Source of the DNA: Geitlerinema sp. BBD 1991-9
GTDB lineage: Bacteria; Cyanobacteriota; Cyanobacteriia; Cyanobacteriales; Geitlerinemataceae
DNA: 64,000 nucleotides
Assembly: GCA_001657325.1 (NCBI GenBank)
Contig: LWRO01000021.1
Location: 62,001 to 126,000 of the forward strand
Reading direction: 5' to 3'
The notes beneath the pieces were generated by a model. It was not told the origin of the DNA, did not search any database, and saw nothing but the letters and a program-made list of their open reading frames with translations. The position numbers were made by a program, and so were the translations under genes. Each line of letters starts with the position of its first letter. Positions within the stretch are counted from its first letter, which is position 1. Of this stretch, positions 1 to 9,300 are shown in pieces.

Positions 1-60
1 ATAGCTGAAGTATCCTAAAATCTCGCACGTTCTTCGTCTCTTTAACTCGTCACTGCATCC

Positions 61-109
61 ACTGATGACTGTTAACTGTTCACTGGTGACTGCTAACAGC
101 TGACTGTTC
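61..109. repeat. Heptamer tandem repeat (ACTGNNN x7)
   Basis: Seven consecutive heptamers of the form ACTGNNN (the sixth is ACAGCTG) run up to the stop codon of the cyclophilin gene. This is the short tandemly repeated (STRR) type common between cyanobacterial genes. A related CAGTCGC/CAGTCAC series lies at 53808-53877, close to its reverse complement. Positions 1-60 show no gene. Confidence 0.75.
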
Positions 110-528
110 TACTTTTCGATTTTCACCGATTCGATCGGGTCGCCCTGACGAATCGCTAACACCACATCCATATCGTCAGTCTGTCCGAACACGGTATGCA
201 CGCCATCGAGGTGAGGTTGTGCTTCGTGGCAAATAAAGAACTGACTGCCTCCGGTATCCCGTCCGGCGTGGGCCATCGAAAGACTTCCGGCGACGTGCTT
301 GTTCTTATTGATTTCACACTTGATGGTGTAACCGGGACCGCCCGTTCCGTTTCCGTGAGGACAACCACCTTGAATCACGAAACCGGGAATGACGCGGTGA
401 AAGTTCAATCCGTCGTAAAACCCTTTTTCAGATAATTCGACAAAGTTTTTGACCGTGTTGGGGGCATCTTCATCGAATAGTTCGATGTTAATGGTTCCCT
501 TGGCGGTTTCCATAATGGCTCGGGTCAT
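109..528 (-). CDS. Cyclophilin-type peptidyl-prolyl cis-trans isomerase
   Basis: A single-domain cyclophilin of 139 residues that catalyses cis-trans isomerisation of prolyl peptide bonds during folding. The family signature is clear: the [13 protein letters not shown] stretch (about residues 43-55) carries the catalytic Arg, followed by GGSQFFI and the [10 protein letters not shown] segment. There is no signal peptide or membrane segment, so it is probably cytoplasmic. The length suits the compact bacterial class. The ATG at 528 faces the divergent methyltransferase gene about 100 bp away, so the two probably share one promoter region. Confidence 0.93.
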   Translation of the reverse strand: MTRAIMETAKGTINIELFDEDAPNTVKNFVELSEKGFYDGLNFHRVIPGFVIQGGCPHGNGTGGPGYTIKCEINKNKHVAGSLSMAHAGRDTGGSQFFICHEAQPHLDGVHTVFGQTDDMDVVLAIRQGDPIESVKIEK

Positions 529-632
529 AATTGCCTCGTTTCGCGTGCAAACTGATTTATCTTAACGCACTGCTGCTTCGGGTTCGAGACGGGTTTCGGT
601 ACAATGGCGAGCGGTGTGGAATCGGGAAAACG

Positions 633-1757
633 ATGGCACGGTATTTCGCGACGGTGGCGCGGGGATTGGAATCGATCGCGGCGCGGGAATTGGAAGGGTT
701 AGGGGCGCAATCGGTACGTCCGGAGTTTGCGGGGGTAGCCTTCGAGGGCGATCGAACGTTGTTGTATCGCGTCAATCTTTGGGCGAGAACGATCTTCCGG
801 GTGTTGGTGCCGATGGCGGAGTTTCGCTGCACGTCGCCAGAAATGCTGTATCGGGAAGTTTACGCGATCGAGTGGGAGCATTATCTTTCTCCCGACCACA
901 CTTTAGCCGTCGATTGTACGGGGCGAAACGAACAACTCAATCACACGCACTTTAGCGCTTTACAGGTGAAAAATGCTGTGGTCGATCGACAGCGAGACCG
1001 ATTTGGAACTCGATCGAGTGTCGATGTCGCAACGCCGGATTTGCGCCTCAACCTTCACATTCACCGAGAGCGCGCTGTTCTCAGTCTTGACAGTTCCGGC
1101 AATAGCTTACACCGCCGGGGCTATCGCCCCGCTGTGGGGTCAGCACCGCTGAAAGAAACGCTGGCTGCCGCTATTTTAGAGATGGCCGGCTATTCGCCCG
1201 ATTTACCGTTTTTAGATCCGATGTGCGGTTCGGGAACGTTGCCCCTCGAAGCGGCGATGAAAGCTGCTAACGTCGCCCCGGGACTGTTTCGCAATCGATT
1301 TGGGTTCGAGACCTGGAGAGATTTCGACGTTCGATCTTGGCAACAGTTAAAGCAAGAGGCACGAGACGCGAGACAATCGGAATTACCCGCTTTTGTTGGG
1401 GGAAGCGATCGCGATGCGAACGTTCTCGAACAAGCGAAAACTAATGCTGAATTTTGTGGTTTTTCGGAAGCTATTTCGTTTCGATGTATCGACGTTCGCC
1501 ATCTCGAAGCACCTTTCGATCGAGGGCTTTTAATCTGCAATCCACCTTACGGAGACCGGCTCGGAGACCGACAGCAACTCGGCACGTTTTACAAACAACT
1601 CGGCGATACGTTTAAACACGGTTTTAAAGGCTGGACGGCTTATGTTTTAACGGGGAGTAAAGACCTTGCCAAACGAGTTGGGTTACGACCGTCTCGCCGC
1701 ATTCCTGTTTCTAATGGTGGGTTAAATTGTACGCTTTTGGAATACGAATTATATTGA
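633..1757 (+). CDS. THUMP domain RNA guanine-N2 methyltransferase (RlmL/TrmN-like)
   Basis: A 374-residue SAM-dependent RNA methyltransferase of the UPF0020/RlmL N-terminal type. It opens with MARYFATVARGLESIAARE, the usual start of this family. A THUMP RNA-binding region covers about residues 40-150. The methyltransferase core has DPMCGSGTLPLEAAM (motif I) and the catalytic NPPYG at residues 302-306, typical of N2-guanine methylation. The frame is open upstream to a TTG at 531, but homology begins at the ATG at 633, which I chose. The likely substrate is 23S rRNA or tRNA; the exact target cannot be read from the sequence. Confidence 0.9.
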   Translation: MARYFATVARGLESIAARELEGLGAQSVRPEFAGVAFEGDRTLLYRVNLWARTIFRVLVPMAEFRCTSPEMLYREVYAIEWEHYLSPDHTLAVDCTGRNEQLNHTHFSALQVKNAVVDRQRDRFGTRSSVDVATPDLRLNLHIHRERAVLSLDSSGNSLHRRGYRPAVGSAPLKETLAAAILEMAGYSPDLPFLDPMCGSGTLPLEAAMKAANVAPGLFRNRFGFETWRDFDVRSWQQLKQEARDARQSELPAFVGGSDRDANVLEQAKTNAEFCGFSEAISFRCIDVRHLEAPFDRGLLICNPPYGDRLGDRQQLGTFYKQLGDTFKHGFKGWTAYVLTGSKDLAKRVGLRPSRRIPVSNGGLNCTLLEYELY

Positions 1758-1964
1758 ATTGACGCTCGACAAGTTTATCGATCGAATGGGCGAATGGGAA
1801 CGTCGAGATGACGTGTTGAGACGTTCGAAGGGGAAGATAAACTCGAATCGACTCCCGTTCGCTCAACCCAGCTCTCGACGCTGGATTTACTCCTTGTCCT
1901 AGGCGGTCTCGCCCTCGTCGTCGTGTAGAATGACGCAAGTTTTCCAACCGAGCGACCACCAACC

Positions 1965-3803
1965 ATGCAACCGATCGACTGGCTGATTGTCATAGGCTAC
2001 CTTGTTGTCACGATGGCGTTAGGGGTGTACCTGTCCCGAAAAGCTTCTAAGAGTTTGGCGGACTTCTTCGTATCGGGTCGATCGTTACCCTGGTGGTTAG
2101 TCGGCACCAGCATGGCAGCAACGACGTTTTCGATCGACACTCCCCTCCTCATCACGGGAATTGTCGGCAACCAAGGCATTGCTGGAAACTGGCTGTGGTG
2201 GAGTTTCGGCATTTCCCATCTGATCATGATTTACATCTTTGCCAAGATGTGGCGGAGATCGGAAGTCATCACCGATGCCGAACTGACTGAAATTCGCTAC
2301 GGGGGCAAAACGGCGGCTATCTTGCGAGGGGTTAAAGCCTTCATTTTTGCCGTTCCTATGAACTGCATCGGTATTGGTTACGCCATGTTGGGCATGGTGA
2401 AAGTCGTCGAAGCCCTGAACATTTGGCAAGGATTCGGCCTCGATGTTGGAGATACTCAACTGAAAATTTGGAGTGTCGTCGGGGTTAGCGTTTTTGTCTT
2501 AATTTACGCCGGACTCGCTGGCTTGTGGGGGGTTGTTGCCACCGACTTTTTTCAATTCGTGTTGGCGTTGGTGGGAGCGCTACTCGTTGCGGGTTTTGCT
2601 TTAAACGGCATCGGAGGCATGGAAACGCTGATCGATCGAATTCCCCAAGTAACCGATCTCGATGTCTTGTCGATCGTTCCCGTGACGTTCGGCGGTGATG
2701 GCGGGGTCATCAGCTTTAGTAAAGCGGCTGGAATTAGCCTCAGTGCCTTTCTCGCCAATATCTTCATCCAATGGTGGGCTTGGCGACGTAGCGACGGTGG
2801 TGGAGAGTTCGTCCAACGGTTTGCCGCTGCGAAAAACGAAGCTGAAGCCGAAAAAGCAGCTTGGACGTTTAACCTCATGCACTATGTCGTCCGAACCTGG
2901 CCGTGGATTATCGTCGCGCTCGCTGCCTTAGTCGTGTTTCCCGACTTACAGGATAAAGAACTGGGCTACCCGAAACTGATGCTGGAGTTTCTTAGTCCCG
3001 GCTTGTTGGGTTTAGTCGTTGCGTCTCTCATTGCGGCCTTTATGAGTACAGTTTCCACCTCGATTAACTGGGGGGCATCGTTTATCACCAACGATTTGTA
3101 CTTGCGTTTCGTCGAACCTAATGCCAGTCAAAACAAATTGGTCTTTATCGGTCGTTTCTCTTCCGTTATCGTCACCGCCTTGGGGGCTGTTGCTGCCTTT
3201 GTCGCGGAAGATATCGCCCAGGTATTCGAGTTAATTATTGCCATCGGAACGGGTTCGGGATTGGTTTTGATTCTACGTTGGTTCTGGTGGCGAGTGAATG
3301 CAGCAGCCGAACTCACTGCCATTGTCAGTAGTTTTATTATCGGTTCCCTGGCAACGTTAGCGGGACAGTGGAAGGTTCCCGAGTCCAGTTGGTTGTTTCG
3401 TTGGGTGGTCGAACCGATGTCGGACTACGGACTGCGCGTCATGGCGATTACGGTTATCGTTTGCACCCTATGGATTGTTGTCATGTTCCTGACGCCACCG
3501 GAATCGGAGGAAACCTTAGACAACTTCTATCGCCACACTCGTCCTGGAGGCTTGGGATGGTCGCGTCAACAGGCAAATACGGGACTGTTTCCCGCTCAGG
3601 ATTTACCAACGGATTTGAAGCGCGTCGTTGCGGCGAACTTGTTGCTGTTTGGGGCGTTGCTATCGTCCGGTGGTTTTCTGCTGTTACAGCCGTTGATGGG
3701 TTGGTTCTGGCTGGTGGTGGCTGTTGTGGGCGGTACGTGGCTGCGTCAGTTGGGCAAGCGTAAGGTCATCGCCTTACCGAGACCTGGAATCGGGGAAGAT
3801 TGA
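1965..3803 (+). CDS. Sodium:solute symporter family protein (SSS)
   Basis: A 612-residue integral membrane protein of the sodium:solute symporter family (PutP/SGLT fold). Hydrophobic helices run throughout, starting with DWLIVIGYLVVTMALGVYL. The conserved early segment with the ADFFVSGRSLPWWLVGTSMAAT pattern lies at about residues 32-53, and a Ser/Thr-rich sodium-site helix (SLIAAFMSTVSTSINWGASF) at about residues 352-372. The substrate (amino acid, acetate, sugar) cannot be decided. It stands alone, with a 207-bp upstream gap in which I see no gene. The ATG at 1965 is the first in-frame start and gives a family-like N-terminus. Confidence 0.9.
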   Translation: MQPIDWLIVIGYLVVTMALGVYLSRKASKSLADFFVSGRSLPWWLVGTSMAATTFSIDTPLLITGIVGNQGIAGNWLWWSFGISHLIMIYIFAKMWRRSEVITDAELTEIRYGGKTAAILRGVKAFIFAVPMNCIGIGYAMLGMVKVVEALNIWQGFGLDVGDTQLKIWSVVGVSVFVLIYAGLAGLWGVVATDFFQFVLALVGALLVAGFALNGIGGMETLIDRIPQVTDLDVLSIVPVTFGGDGGVISFSKAAGISLSAFLANIFIQWWAWRRSDGGGEFVQRFAAAKNEAEAEKAAWTFNLMHYVVRTWPWIIVALAALVVFPDLQDKELGYPKLMLEFLSPGLLGLVVASLIAAFMSTVSTSINWGASFITNDLYLRFVEPNASQNKLVFIGRFSSVIVTALGAVAAFVAEDIAQVFELIIAIGTGSGLVLILRWFWWRVNAAAELTAIVSSFIIGSLATLAGQWKVPESSWLFRWVVEPMSDYGLRVMAITVIVCTLWIVVMFLTPPESEETLDNFYRHTRPGGLGWSRQQANTGLFPAQDLPTDLKRVVAANLLLFGALLSSGGFLLLQPLMGWFWLVVAVVGGTWLRQLGKRKVIALPRPGIGED

Positions 3804-3871
3804 AACGGGAAGTTTTGACGCCACGCACACGCTCCCTCATCGATAAAGTGCTGCTGGCAATTGGATGGGGA

Positions 3872-5257
3872 TCACTCCCGCGCGCCAGCTTCTCGTAACA
3901 GTTGTGCTGCACCGCGATTGTGATGGTACTCTGCGAGAGAAAGGGCAGTGTGTCCGCCTTGATTTTTGATTTCCAGATCGGCTCCAGCGTTGATGAGGAG
4001 GCGAAGGGCGGAAAGATTGCCAGCCTGAGACGCCCACATCAGAGGCGTCGAACCCGATCGATCGATTTCGTTGCAGTTGCTCCCCCCTTGTAACAGCAAG
4101 CCAAGGGTTTCCGTCTCGTTGCGGCGGGCTGCAAGATGAAGGGCCGTTTGTCCCTCTGCATTCCGGGCGTTCGCGTCTGCACCACCATCGATTAACACTC
4201 GAGTGGTTTCGGTATAACCGTTGGCAACAGCAACGAGGAGGGGAATTTCATCGCCACCGCTCCCGTTAAGGTTCGCCCCTCGATCTCCCAAAACTTTCAC
4301 GATGTCAGCGTGTCCGTGTAGGGCAGCGACGAGTAACGGCGTGTCACCGAGGTGGTTGGCTCGATCGATCGTCGCACCCCGTTCGAGTAATAGGGCGACG
4401 ACATCCGATCGACCTTCTACAACGGCCCAGTTGATTGCCGTTTCTCCGTTGCGATCTTCTGCATTCACATCCGCACCCGCATCGAGAAGTGCTTTGGCAA
4501 TTTCTACATCTCCATTGGCTGCAGCAGCCATCAACGGTGTACTGTTATCGCTGTTGCGGGTGTTGGGATTTGCCCCCACGAACAGGAGCGCACGCACGAT
4601 CTCGACTCGGCCCGCATCCGTGGCGAGGGTTAAGGCCGTATCGCCATCTCGATCGGCGAGATCGACTTTAGCCCCGGCTTCGAGCAGCGATCGAACGATC
4701 GAGGGGTTGCCCCGTCGTGTGGCTTCGAGAAGGACAGTCGAGCCGCTGGGCGTTTCGGTATCGGCACCTGCACCTGCTTTCAGGAGCCGTTCGACAATGG
4801 AGGCGTGTCCGTTGGAGACGGCCAAGTGAAGGGCTGTATCGCCGTCTCGATCGCGAATGTTGGGATCGGCTCCGGCCTCGATCGTCAAACGCAAAATATC
4901 CGTATCCCCTTTCAACGCAGCAGCCATCAGGGCAGTACTGCCGTCTTCGTTGCAAGCGTTGACGTTTGCCCCAGCTTCCAACAAGGCTTTGACCGTATCT
5001 GTACGATGGTTGGCCGCCGCCAGCATCAACGCGGCAATGCCGAACTTTTGTCGCGTCTGGTTGACATCCGCTCCCGCTTCGACCAGCGTTCTTACGATTT
5101 CTGTTGCGCCGAGGTGGGCGGCAAACATGAGTGCCGTCGTACCCTCGGGGTCGCAAGCGTTTGCGTCGGCTTGCTGGGCGAGAAGGGTTTTGACCTCGTC
5201 GAGATTGCCACGTTTCGACGCTTCGAGCAGTCGAGAATTGAGGGGATTATATGCCAC
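3872..5257 (-). CDS. Ankyrin-repeat protein with 14 repeats
   Basis: A 461-residue protein made almost wholly of about 14 ankyrin repeats of 33 residues. Each follows the DGxTALxxAxxxGxxxIVxxLLxAGADxN pattern; the first is slightly degenerate and the last ends LREAGARE. No signal peptide, membrane segment or catalytic domain is present, so it is probably a soluble protein-binding solenoid. A TTG at 5278 could extend it by seven codons, but the GTG at 5257 is preceded eight bases upstream by AGGAG and gives the natural start MAYNPLNSRLLEASKRG. Partner and pathway are unknown. Confidence 0.9.
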   Translation of the reverse strand: MAYNPLNSRLLEASKRGNLDEVKTLLAQQADANACDPEGTTALMFAAHLGATEIVRTLVEAGADVNQTRQKFGIAALMLAAANHRTDTVKALLEAGANVNACNEDGSTALMAAALKGDTDILRLTIEAGADPNIRDRDGDTALHLAVSNGHASIVERLLKAGAGADTETPSGSTVLLEATRRGNPSIVRSLLEAGAKVDLADRDGDTALTLATDAGRVEIVRALLFVGANPNTRNSDNSTPLMAAAANGDVEIAKALLDAGADVNAEDRNGETAINWAVVEGRSDVVALLLERGATIDRANHLGDTPLLVAALHGHADIVKVLGDRGANLNGSGGDEIPLLVAVANGYTETTRVLIDGGADANARNAEGQTALHLAARRNETETLGLLLQGGSNCNEIDRSGSTPLMWASQAGNLSALRLLINAGADLEIKNQGGHTALSLAEYHHNRGAAQLLREAGARE

Positions 5258-5490
5258 GGTTGAAGCTCCTGTCGCCAACTCGTCAGACGATGCCCAAAAT
5301 GCTAGGACTACTTTACCGCGTTCGCGATCGTGTTTTACGAAAAAGCAACGTTTCCGATCGAGGAAACGTCAAATTTTATATCGAAGCCATTGAGATTTCG
5401 ATCGATCTCGGCAATCTCTCGGCAAGATGGAAGTAGAGATGTTCTCCGTACAATTGATGTCTCTCCTGTAGAACTACGGAGGTGAATATT

Positions 5491-6153
5491 ATGATCGGGG
5501 CTTTTCGCGATCGTACTGAAGCCGGTCGGATTCTCGCCTCGCAACTCGATCGCTACGCCAATCGTCACGATGTTATCGTACTGGGTTTACCCCGGGGAGG
5601 CGTTCCTGTAGCCTTTGAAATCGCCTACGCGCTCAAAGCACCTCTCGATATTTGTTTGGTACGCAAACTCGGCGCTCCGAACAATCCCGAGCTTGCGATG
5701 GGGGCGATCGGTAGCAGGGGCGACATCGCAATTAACGAAGGCGTGATGAAGTCACTCCAGGTTTCTGACGAAGCGTTCCAAAGCGTTCTAGAGCGGGAGC
5801 ACCACGAACTCCATCGTCGCGATCGACGGTATCGGGGATCTCGACCACCGGTTGACCTGCGAGATCGAACGGTGATTCTCGTCGATGACGGTGCGGCGAC
5901 GGGGGCGACACTGATGGCGGCGATCGCGACGTTGCGACACCAACACCCTACTCAGATCGTTGTAGCGATTCCCGTGGCCGCGCCGACTATCTGCGAAAAA
6001 TTACGGCAACAGGCAGATCGGCTCGTGTGTCCGCTGCGTCCGAAAATATTTGACTTTCTCGGAATGTGGTACGAAGACTTTTCGCCGACTCAGGACGAGG
6101 AGGTGTGTCGCTTGCTCGATCTCGCGGAACAACGACAACTGGCTCAGACGTGA
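5491..6153 (+). CDS. Phosphoribosyltransferase family protein
   Basis: A 220-residue type I PRTase-fold protein. The PRPP-binding loop VILVDDGAATGAT lies about residues 129-141, and the N-terminal LGLPRGGVPVAFEIA segment is typical of the stand-alone phosphoribosyltransferases often found beside stress genes. Its substrate cannot be named. A GTG at 5482 lies in frame, but GGAGG eight bases before the ATG at 5491 supports that start (MIGAFRDRTEAGRIL). It lies head-to-head with the ankyrin gene across about 230 bp. Confidence 0.85.
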   Translation: MIGAFRDRTEAGRILASQLDRYANRHDVIVLGLPRGGVPVAFEIAYALKAPLDICLVRKLGAPNNPELAMGAIGSRGDIAINEGVMKSLQVSDEAFQSVLEREHHELHRRDRRYRGSRPPVDLRDRTVILVDDGAATGATLMAAIATLRHQHPTQIVVAIPVAAPTICEKLRQQADRLVCPLRPKIFDFLGMWYEDFSPTQDEEVCRLLDLAEQRQLAQT

Positions 6154-6165
6154 ATCAAACGTAAA

Positions 6166-6387
6166 TCAATCGTTTTCCCACGTTTCTCGACTGAGTAAAT
6201 CGATCAGTCGATCGCGTAGGAGAAAATCGTGACGTTCGAGTTCGAGTTCGACGGCTTCCCATTCTCGCGCGGGAATGTATTGACAAAGGGTGTAGATGGG
6301 TTGATGGCGGCTGAGAACGCCTCGACCGACGAGTTCTCGTGCTTCCTCTACAATGATTTCTAGTGAGTATCCAACGAGCGTAACCAT
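6166..6387 (-). CDS. Small cyanobacterial protein, DUF4327-like
   Basis: A 73-residue acidic protein, MVTLVGYSLEIIVEEARELV at the start and ETWEND at the end. The central SRHQPIYTLCQYIPAREW stretch matches my recollection of the cyanobacterial DUF4327 family. Function unknown; no membrane segment. The ATG at 6387 is preceded by AGGAG at eight bases, so the longer in-frame TTG start at 6405 is rejected. It is convergent with the phosphoribosyltransferase gene, 12 bp between the stops. Confidence 0.75.
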   Translation of the reverse strand: MVTLVGYSLEIIVEEARELVGRGVLSRHQPIYTLCQYIPAREWEAVELELERHDFLLRDRLIDLLSRETWEND

Positions 6388-6627
6388 CGTGCTGACTCCT
6401 ACCAAAGAAAGTACGTATCGACGCTTGGGGAATCGATGAAAATCGCGCTGAGTGGCTGTCGCGCTATTGTCCTAGCTCCCATATCTATTGTCGATCGATT
6501 TTCTAGGTAAAACGACTTACGTTCATACTAATTAACGTCCGAGTACTTAAGCGTTTCAATCCCTTTGCGATTCGCGATAGACTGGCGATCGAATCCGTTT
6601 CGTCTTCAGGTCTACGTCTCCAGGTCT

Positions 6628-7089
6628 ATGCGTAACTTCCAGGCTTTGAAATCCGTCGCGTTCGGAATACTGCGTCGTGTCGTCGTCGCGATCTCGATCG
6701 TCGTGCTGTCGTGGGTATGGTCTCCCGAAGCCTTGGCACTCGTTCCCGTTGGGCTCTCCGATTTATCTTATCGCGACTGTCCCCCCGAACTGTCAGAAGG
6801 TGCGGTTTTGAGCGGTTCGATTCAGTCGGCGAACTGTTTTATCGTCTCGGGGAAAGCCACCAACAAGTCGGGTAAACCCGTCGTTAACGCCGATATTTTC
6901 GGACGCATTTACGATGCAAATCATAACAACGTGCTTCCCAACCGGAATCGATTGGGATCGATCGAAGAGGTTCCCCCTGGGGTCAGCGATTTCGAGTTCA
7001 CCATTATGGTTCCTGTTACTCAACCGCTCCCCCTACAACTCGAACAGTTTAAAGCCTCTGGATTTAAGGGGCGTGTTCGTCGCAGTTGA
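6628..7089 (+). CDS. Predicted secreted protein of unknown function
   Basis: A 153-residue protein starting MRNFQALKSVAFGILRRVV with a Sec signal-like hydrophobic core (VVVAISIVVLSWVWS) and a probable cleavage after EALAL. The mature part looks all-beta: an SGSIQSANCFIVSGKATNKS stretch followed by ADIFGRIYDANHN, resembling FxLYD-type beta-sandwich proteins. That is only a fold impression. Two Cys residues in the mature domain could pair. The ATG at 6628 is preferred over the upstream in-frame start at 6565, which would put about 20 non-hydrophobic residues before the signal. Confidence 0.6.
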   Translation: MRNFQALKSVAFGILRRVVVAISIVVLSWVWSPEALALVPVGLSDLSYRDCPPELSEGAVLSGSIQSANCFIVSGKATNKSGKPVVNADIFGRIYDANHNNVLPNRNRLGSIEEVPPGVSDFEFTIMVPVTQPLPLQLEQFKASGFKGRVRRS

Positions 7090-7228
7090 GTCGAGCGCCG
7101 AGATCTCTCATCGTCCGACTCTCAGAGTATTGGACTCTGAGATCGAACAGACTCATACAAACTATAAAGGAGGTCGCTAACACGCAACCTCCTCGATCGA
7201 AATTCGTTCTTAACAATTCTGATTTGGG

Positions 7229-7507
7229 TCACACCAACTGCATGAGAACCGGAGAAATCAGCGACTGTACGACTTGCAACAGTAGAATTGCCAATATCGG
7301 AGAGAAGTCCAAGCCTCCGAGCGGAGGGATAATCGATCGAAACAGATTCAAATAAGGATCGGTCAGTTGGCTGAGAATCGAGAATGGCGGATCGTACCAG
7401 TTGACGTTGGGAAACCAAGTCAGCAGGACGCGAATAATCAGCAGCGCAAAGTAAATCGTTAAAAACGTCTCTAACGTTTGCGCGAGCAGTTGGACGATCG
7501 AACTCAT
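7229..7507 (-). CDS. YggT family membrane protein
   Basis: A 92-residue protein with two hydrophobic helices (about residues 10-32 and 66-88) separated by the family loop LTWFPNVNWYDPPFSIL and LTDPYLNLFRSIIPP. This is the single-unit YggT/YlmG type, which in cyanobacteria and plastids is linked to membrane or nucleoid distribution. The ATG at 7507 is the only sensible start. It lies upstream of, and in the same direction as, nothing obvious; the next minus-strand gene is 85 bp away. Confidence 0.9.
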   Translation of the reverse strand: MSSIVQLLAQTLETFLTIYFALLIIRVLLTWFPNVNWYDPPFSILSQLTDPYLNLFRSIIPPLGGLDFSPILAILLLQVVQSLISPVLMQLV

Positions 7508-7591
7508 AACTTAACGGGATTAATGGCTGGATGTCACTTCCTTTTAGTGTACTCGATCGACGCTTTTCGAGGCGCGTGGGATCGCGCTCGG

Positions 7592-7912
7592 CTAATTTTC
7601 TCGCGAGATCGACGATTCACTCGAATCTAACGCTCCTCCATTAACAGTATGAAGTTGTTGGCGCACGTCGTCGATGGTGTCATTGAGTTGCGCAATTTTA
7701 TTTTCTAAATTGCGTCGGGTGACTTCCATCTCTTCACTCGGTTGCAAACGCTTGTTCTTCGTGCGATCTTCGGGAAGTGTCCGTCGATCTTCGTCGATGG
7801 ATGCATTCGAGGCTTGGCGAGAGACGAACAAAGCCCCTACGATACCACCAATTGCACCGCCAAATAGGGCCCCTGCAATAAATCCACCAGTAAAACCACT
7901 TTGATTGCTCAT
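7592..7912 (-). CDS. YtxH/gas-vesicle-like small membrane-tethered coiled-coil protein
   Basis: A 106-residue protein with a glycine-zipper membrane helix near the N-terminus (FTGGFIAGALFGGAIGGIVG) and a charged C-terminal half that is probably coiled coil (NLENKIAQLNDTIDDVRQQL). The arrangement is that of YtxH-domain proteins, whose role is poorly defined. The in-frame start at 7939 would add nine residues, but the ATG at 7912 gives MSNQSGFTGG directly before the membrane segment. It is divergent from the alkyltransferase-like gene. Confidence 0.75.
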   Translation of the reverse strand: MSNQSGFTGGFIAGALFGGAIGGIVGALFVSRQASNASIDEDRRTLPEDRTKNKRLQPSEEMEVTRRNLENKIAQLNDTIDDVRQQLHTVNGGALDSSESSISREN

Positions 7913-8008
7913 GACCTTGACGTTTCTCACGCTTCTCAATGTATTCAGCTTATCGCGAGACGGGGAATCGTGTCGATCGCTGAAGTCATGTCATGTCAAC
8001 CTATCACT

Positions 8009-8329
8009 ATGTCGACCTACGATCGAATCTACGCAGTTGTCTGTCAAATTCCCCCAGGACGAGTGGCCACTTACGGACAAGTTGCAACCCTCGCAAACCT
8101 ACCCGGACAGGCGAGATTAGTCGGATATGCACTATACCGAGTCGATATGGCAGTCCTCGATATCCCGTGGCATCGGGTGGTGAACGTCAAAGGTGAGATT
8201 TCCCATTCTCCTCGGCGACGGGGAACGGATTATCGACAACAGGCACTTTTGGAAGCGGAAGGAATTGTTTTCGACGACCAAGGCAAGCTGGATCTCAAAC
8301 GATATCTCTGGCGATCGAGTCATTTCTAA
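8009..8329 (+). CDS. Alkyltransferase-like protein (MGMT family lacking the acceptor cysteine)
   Basis: A 106-residue protein of the MGMT C-terminal domain family: IPPGRVATYGQVATLANLPG is the DNA-binding region and PWHRVVN replaces the PCHRV active site. Trp at the acceptor-Cys position marks alkyltransferase-like proteins, which bind O6-alkylguanine without repairing it and hand the lesion to nucleotide excision repair. The ATG at 8009 gives MSTYDRIYAVV; an ATG at 7988 seven codons upstream is possible. No partner repair gene lies beside it. Confidence 0.88.
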   Translation: MSTYDRIYAVVCQIPPGRVATYGQVATLANLPGQARLVGYALYRVDMAVLDIPWHRVVNVKGEISHSPRRRGTDYRQQALLEAEGIVFDDQGKLDLKRYLWRSSHF

Positions 8330-8336
8330 CGCCGGT

Positions 8337-9140
8337 TTACAACGTATCAGGATTTTCTCCTAATTCCCGCAATCGTGCTGCTAGTCGATCGGCGCGCTGG
8401 CGTTCGACTTCAGCTTGTTGCTGTGCGACTTCAGCTTGCTGTTGTGCAGCTTCAGCTTGCTGTTGTGCAGCTTCAGCTTGTTGCTGTGCGGCTTCTTCGG
8501 GAAGTGGAACGACACAGCCGTCAGTATCGTAAAAGCGTAGCCAAAATGCCGTTTCACGATCGATCGTCCCGTGCCACGTTCCCAACCACAATCCTAAAGC
8601 TTCACACCACAACCAACCGTTTGACTGGGGTTCGAGGGGTTGGTAACGAAAATTTTCGTCCAGTTTCCATCCCTGAAGCGATGTTTCATCAAAGGGATCG
8701 TAAATCAAGTAGTTGCGCGTGCGAAAAGTACCTTCGTACAACTCTTTTTTAACCCCTCGATCGATCTTTGCCGTTGAAGGAGACATCAACTCGATAATGA
8801 CATCTGGGTAACGGCCTTCTTCTTCCCAAACCACCCAACCCTGTCTCTGTCGCGTGCCATCTACGTTCAGAACCGCGAAAAAGTCCGGGCCGCGAAAATC
8901 CCGGTTCATCGCCTGGTTGCGACTGTAGTAGACGAACATATTTCCTCCCGTGAAATAGTCGTCTCGATCGTGCCACGCTTGTTGGAGCGATCGAATCAAC
9001 AGGTTCATGGCGATGCGGTGTCGGTTACTTTCCAAAGGTTCCCCGTCATCGAAAATCAAATCTGTCGGTGGCATCGGTGGTTGCCATTCTTCCACCGTCG
9101 CCGGTTGAGGGAGTTTTGACGGTGTCACTTGACTGGACAT
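8337..9140 (-). CDS. Uma2 family (DUF820) PD-(D/E)xK nuclease-fold protein with heptad tail
   Basis: A 267-residue Uma2-type protein, a large cyanobacterial family with a restriction-endonuclease-like fold and no settled role. The core has DVIIELMSPSTAKIDRGVKK (about residues 112-131), with acidic residues and Lys in the PD-(D/E)xK arrangement, then YEGTFRTRNYLIYDPF. The C-terminus is a tandem AAQQQAE repeat, encoded by roughly 21-bp DNA repeats at about 8405-8495, which should form a coiled coil and could drive oligomerisation. The gene is convergent with the alkyltransferase-like gene, 7 bp apart. Confidence 0.88.
   Translation of the reverse strand: MSSQVTPSKLPQPATVEEWQPPMPPTDLIFDDGEPLESNRHRIAMNLLIRSLQQAWHDRDDYFTGGNMFVYYSRNQAMNRDFRGPDFFAVLNVDGTRQRQGWVVWEEEGRYPDVIIELMSPSTAKIDRGVKKELYEGTFRTRNYLIYDPFDETSLQGWKLDENFRYQPLEPQSNGWLWCEALGLWLGTWHGTIDRETAFWLRFYDTDGCVVPLPEEAAQQQAEAAQQQAEAAQQQAEVAQQQAEVERQRADRLAARLRELGENPDTL
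8405..8495. repeat. 21-bp tandem repeats inside the Uma2 gene
   Basis: Four to five near-identical units containing TTGCTGTTGTGCAGCTTCAG encode the AAQQQAE heptads. The unit length keeps the frame, so copy number can vary without breaking the gene. Confidence 0.8.
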
Positions 9141-9300
9141 GGTACGTTCCCTCGCTCGCTATCGTTCCGAGTTTAGCGCGATCTCATTCTGATTTCACTG
9201 TTCTTGAGAGTGTTTTTTTAAGCCGTCACGTCTATCAGCTTGAGATCGAGACGATCGTTAACCTGAAAAGATTTTCTCCCACTCGTTTTGCGGCGTCCGA

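Noticed and set aside
531-632. An upstream extension of the RNA methyltransferase from TTG 531
   Set aside because: No family similarity and it abuts the divergent cyclophilin start; the ATG at 633 fits the family.
4221-4829. A 202-codon frame antisense to the ankyrin protein
   Set aside because: Ser/Arg/Ala-rich shadow of the repetitive ankyrin codons.
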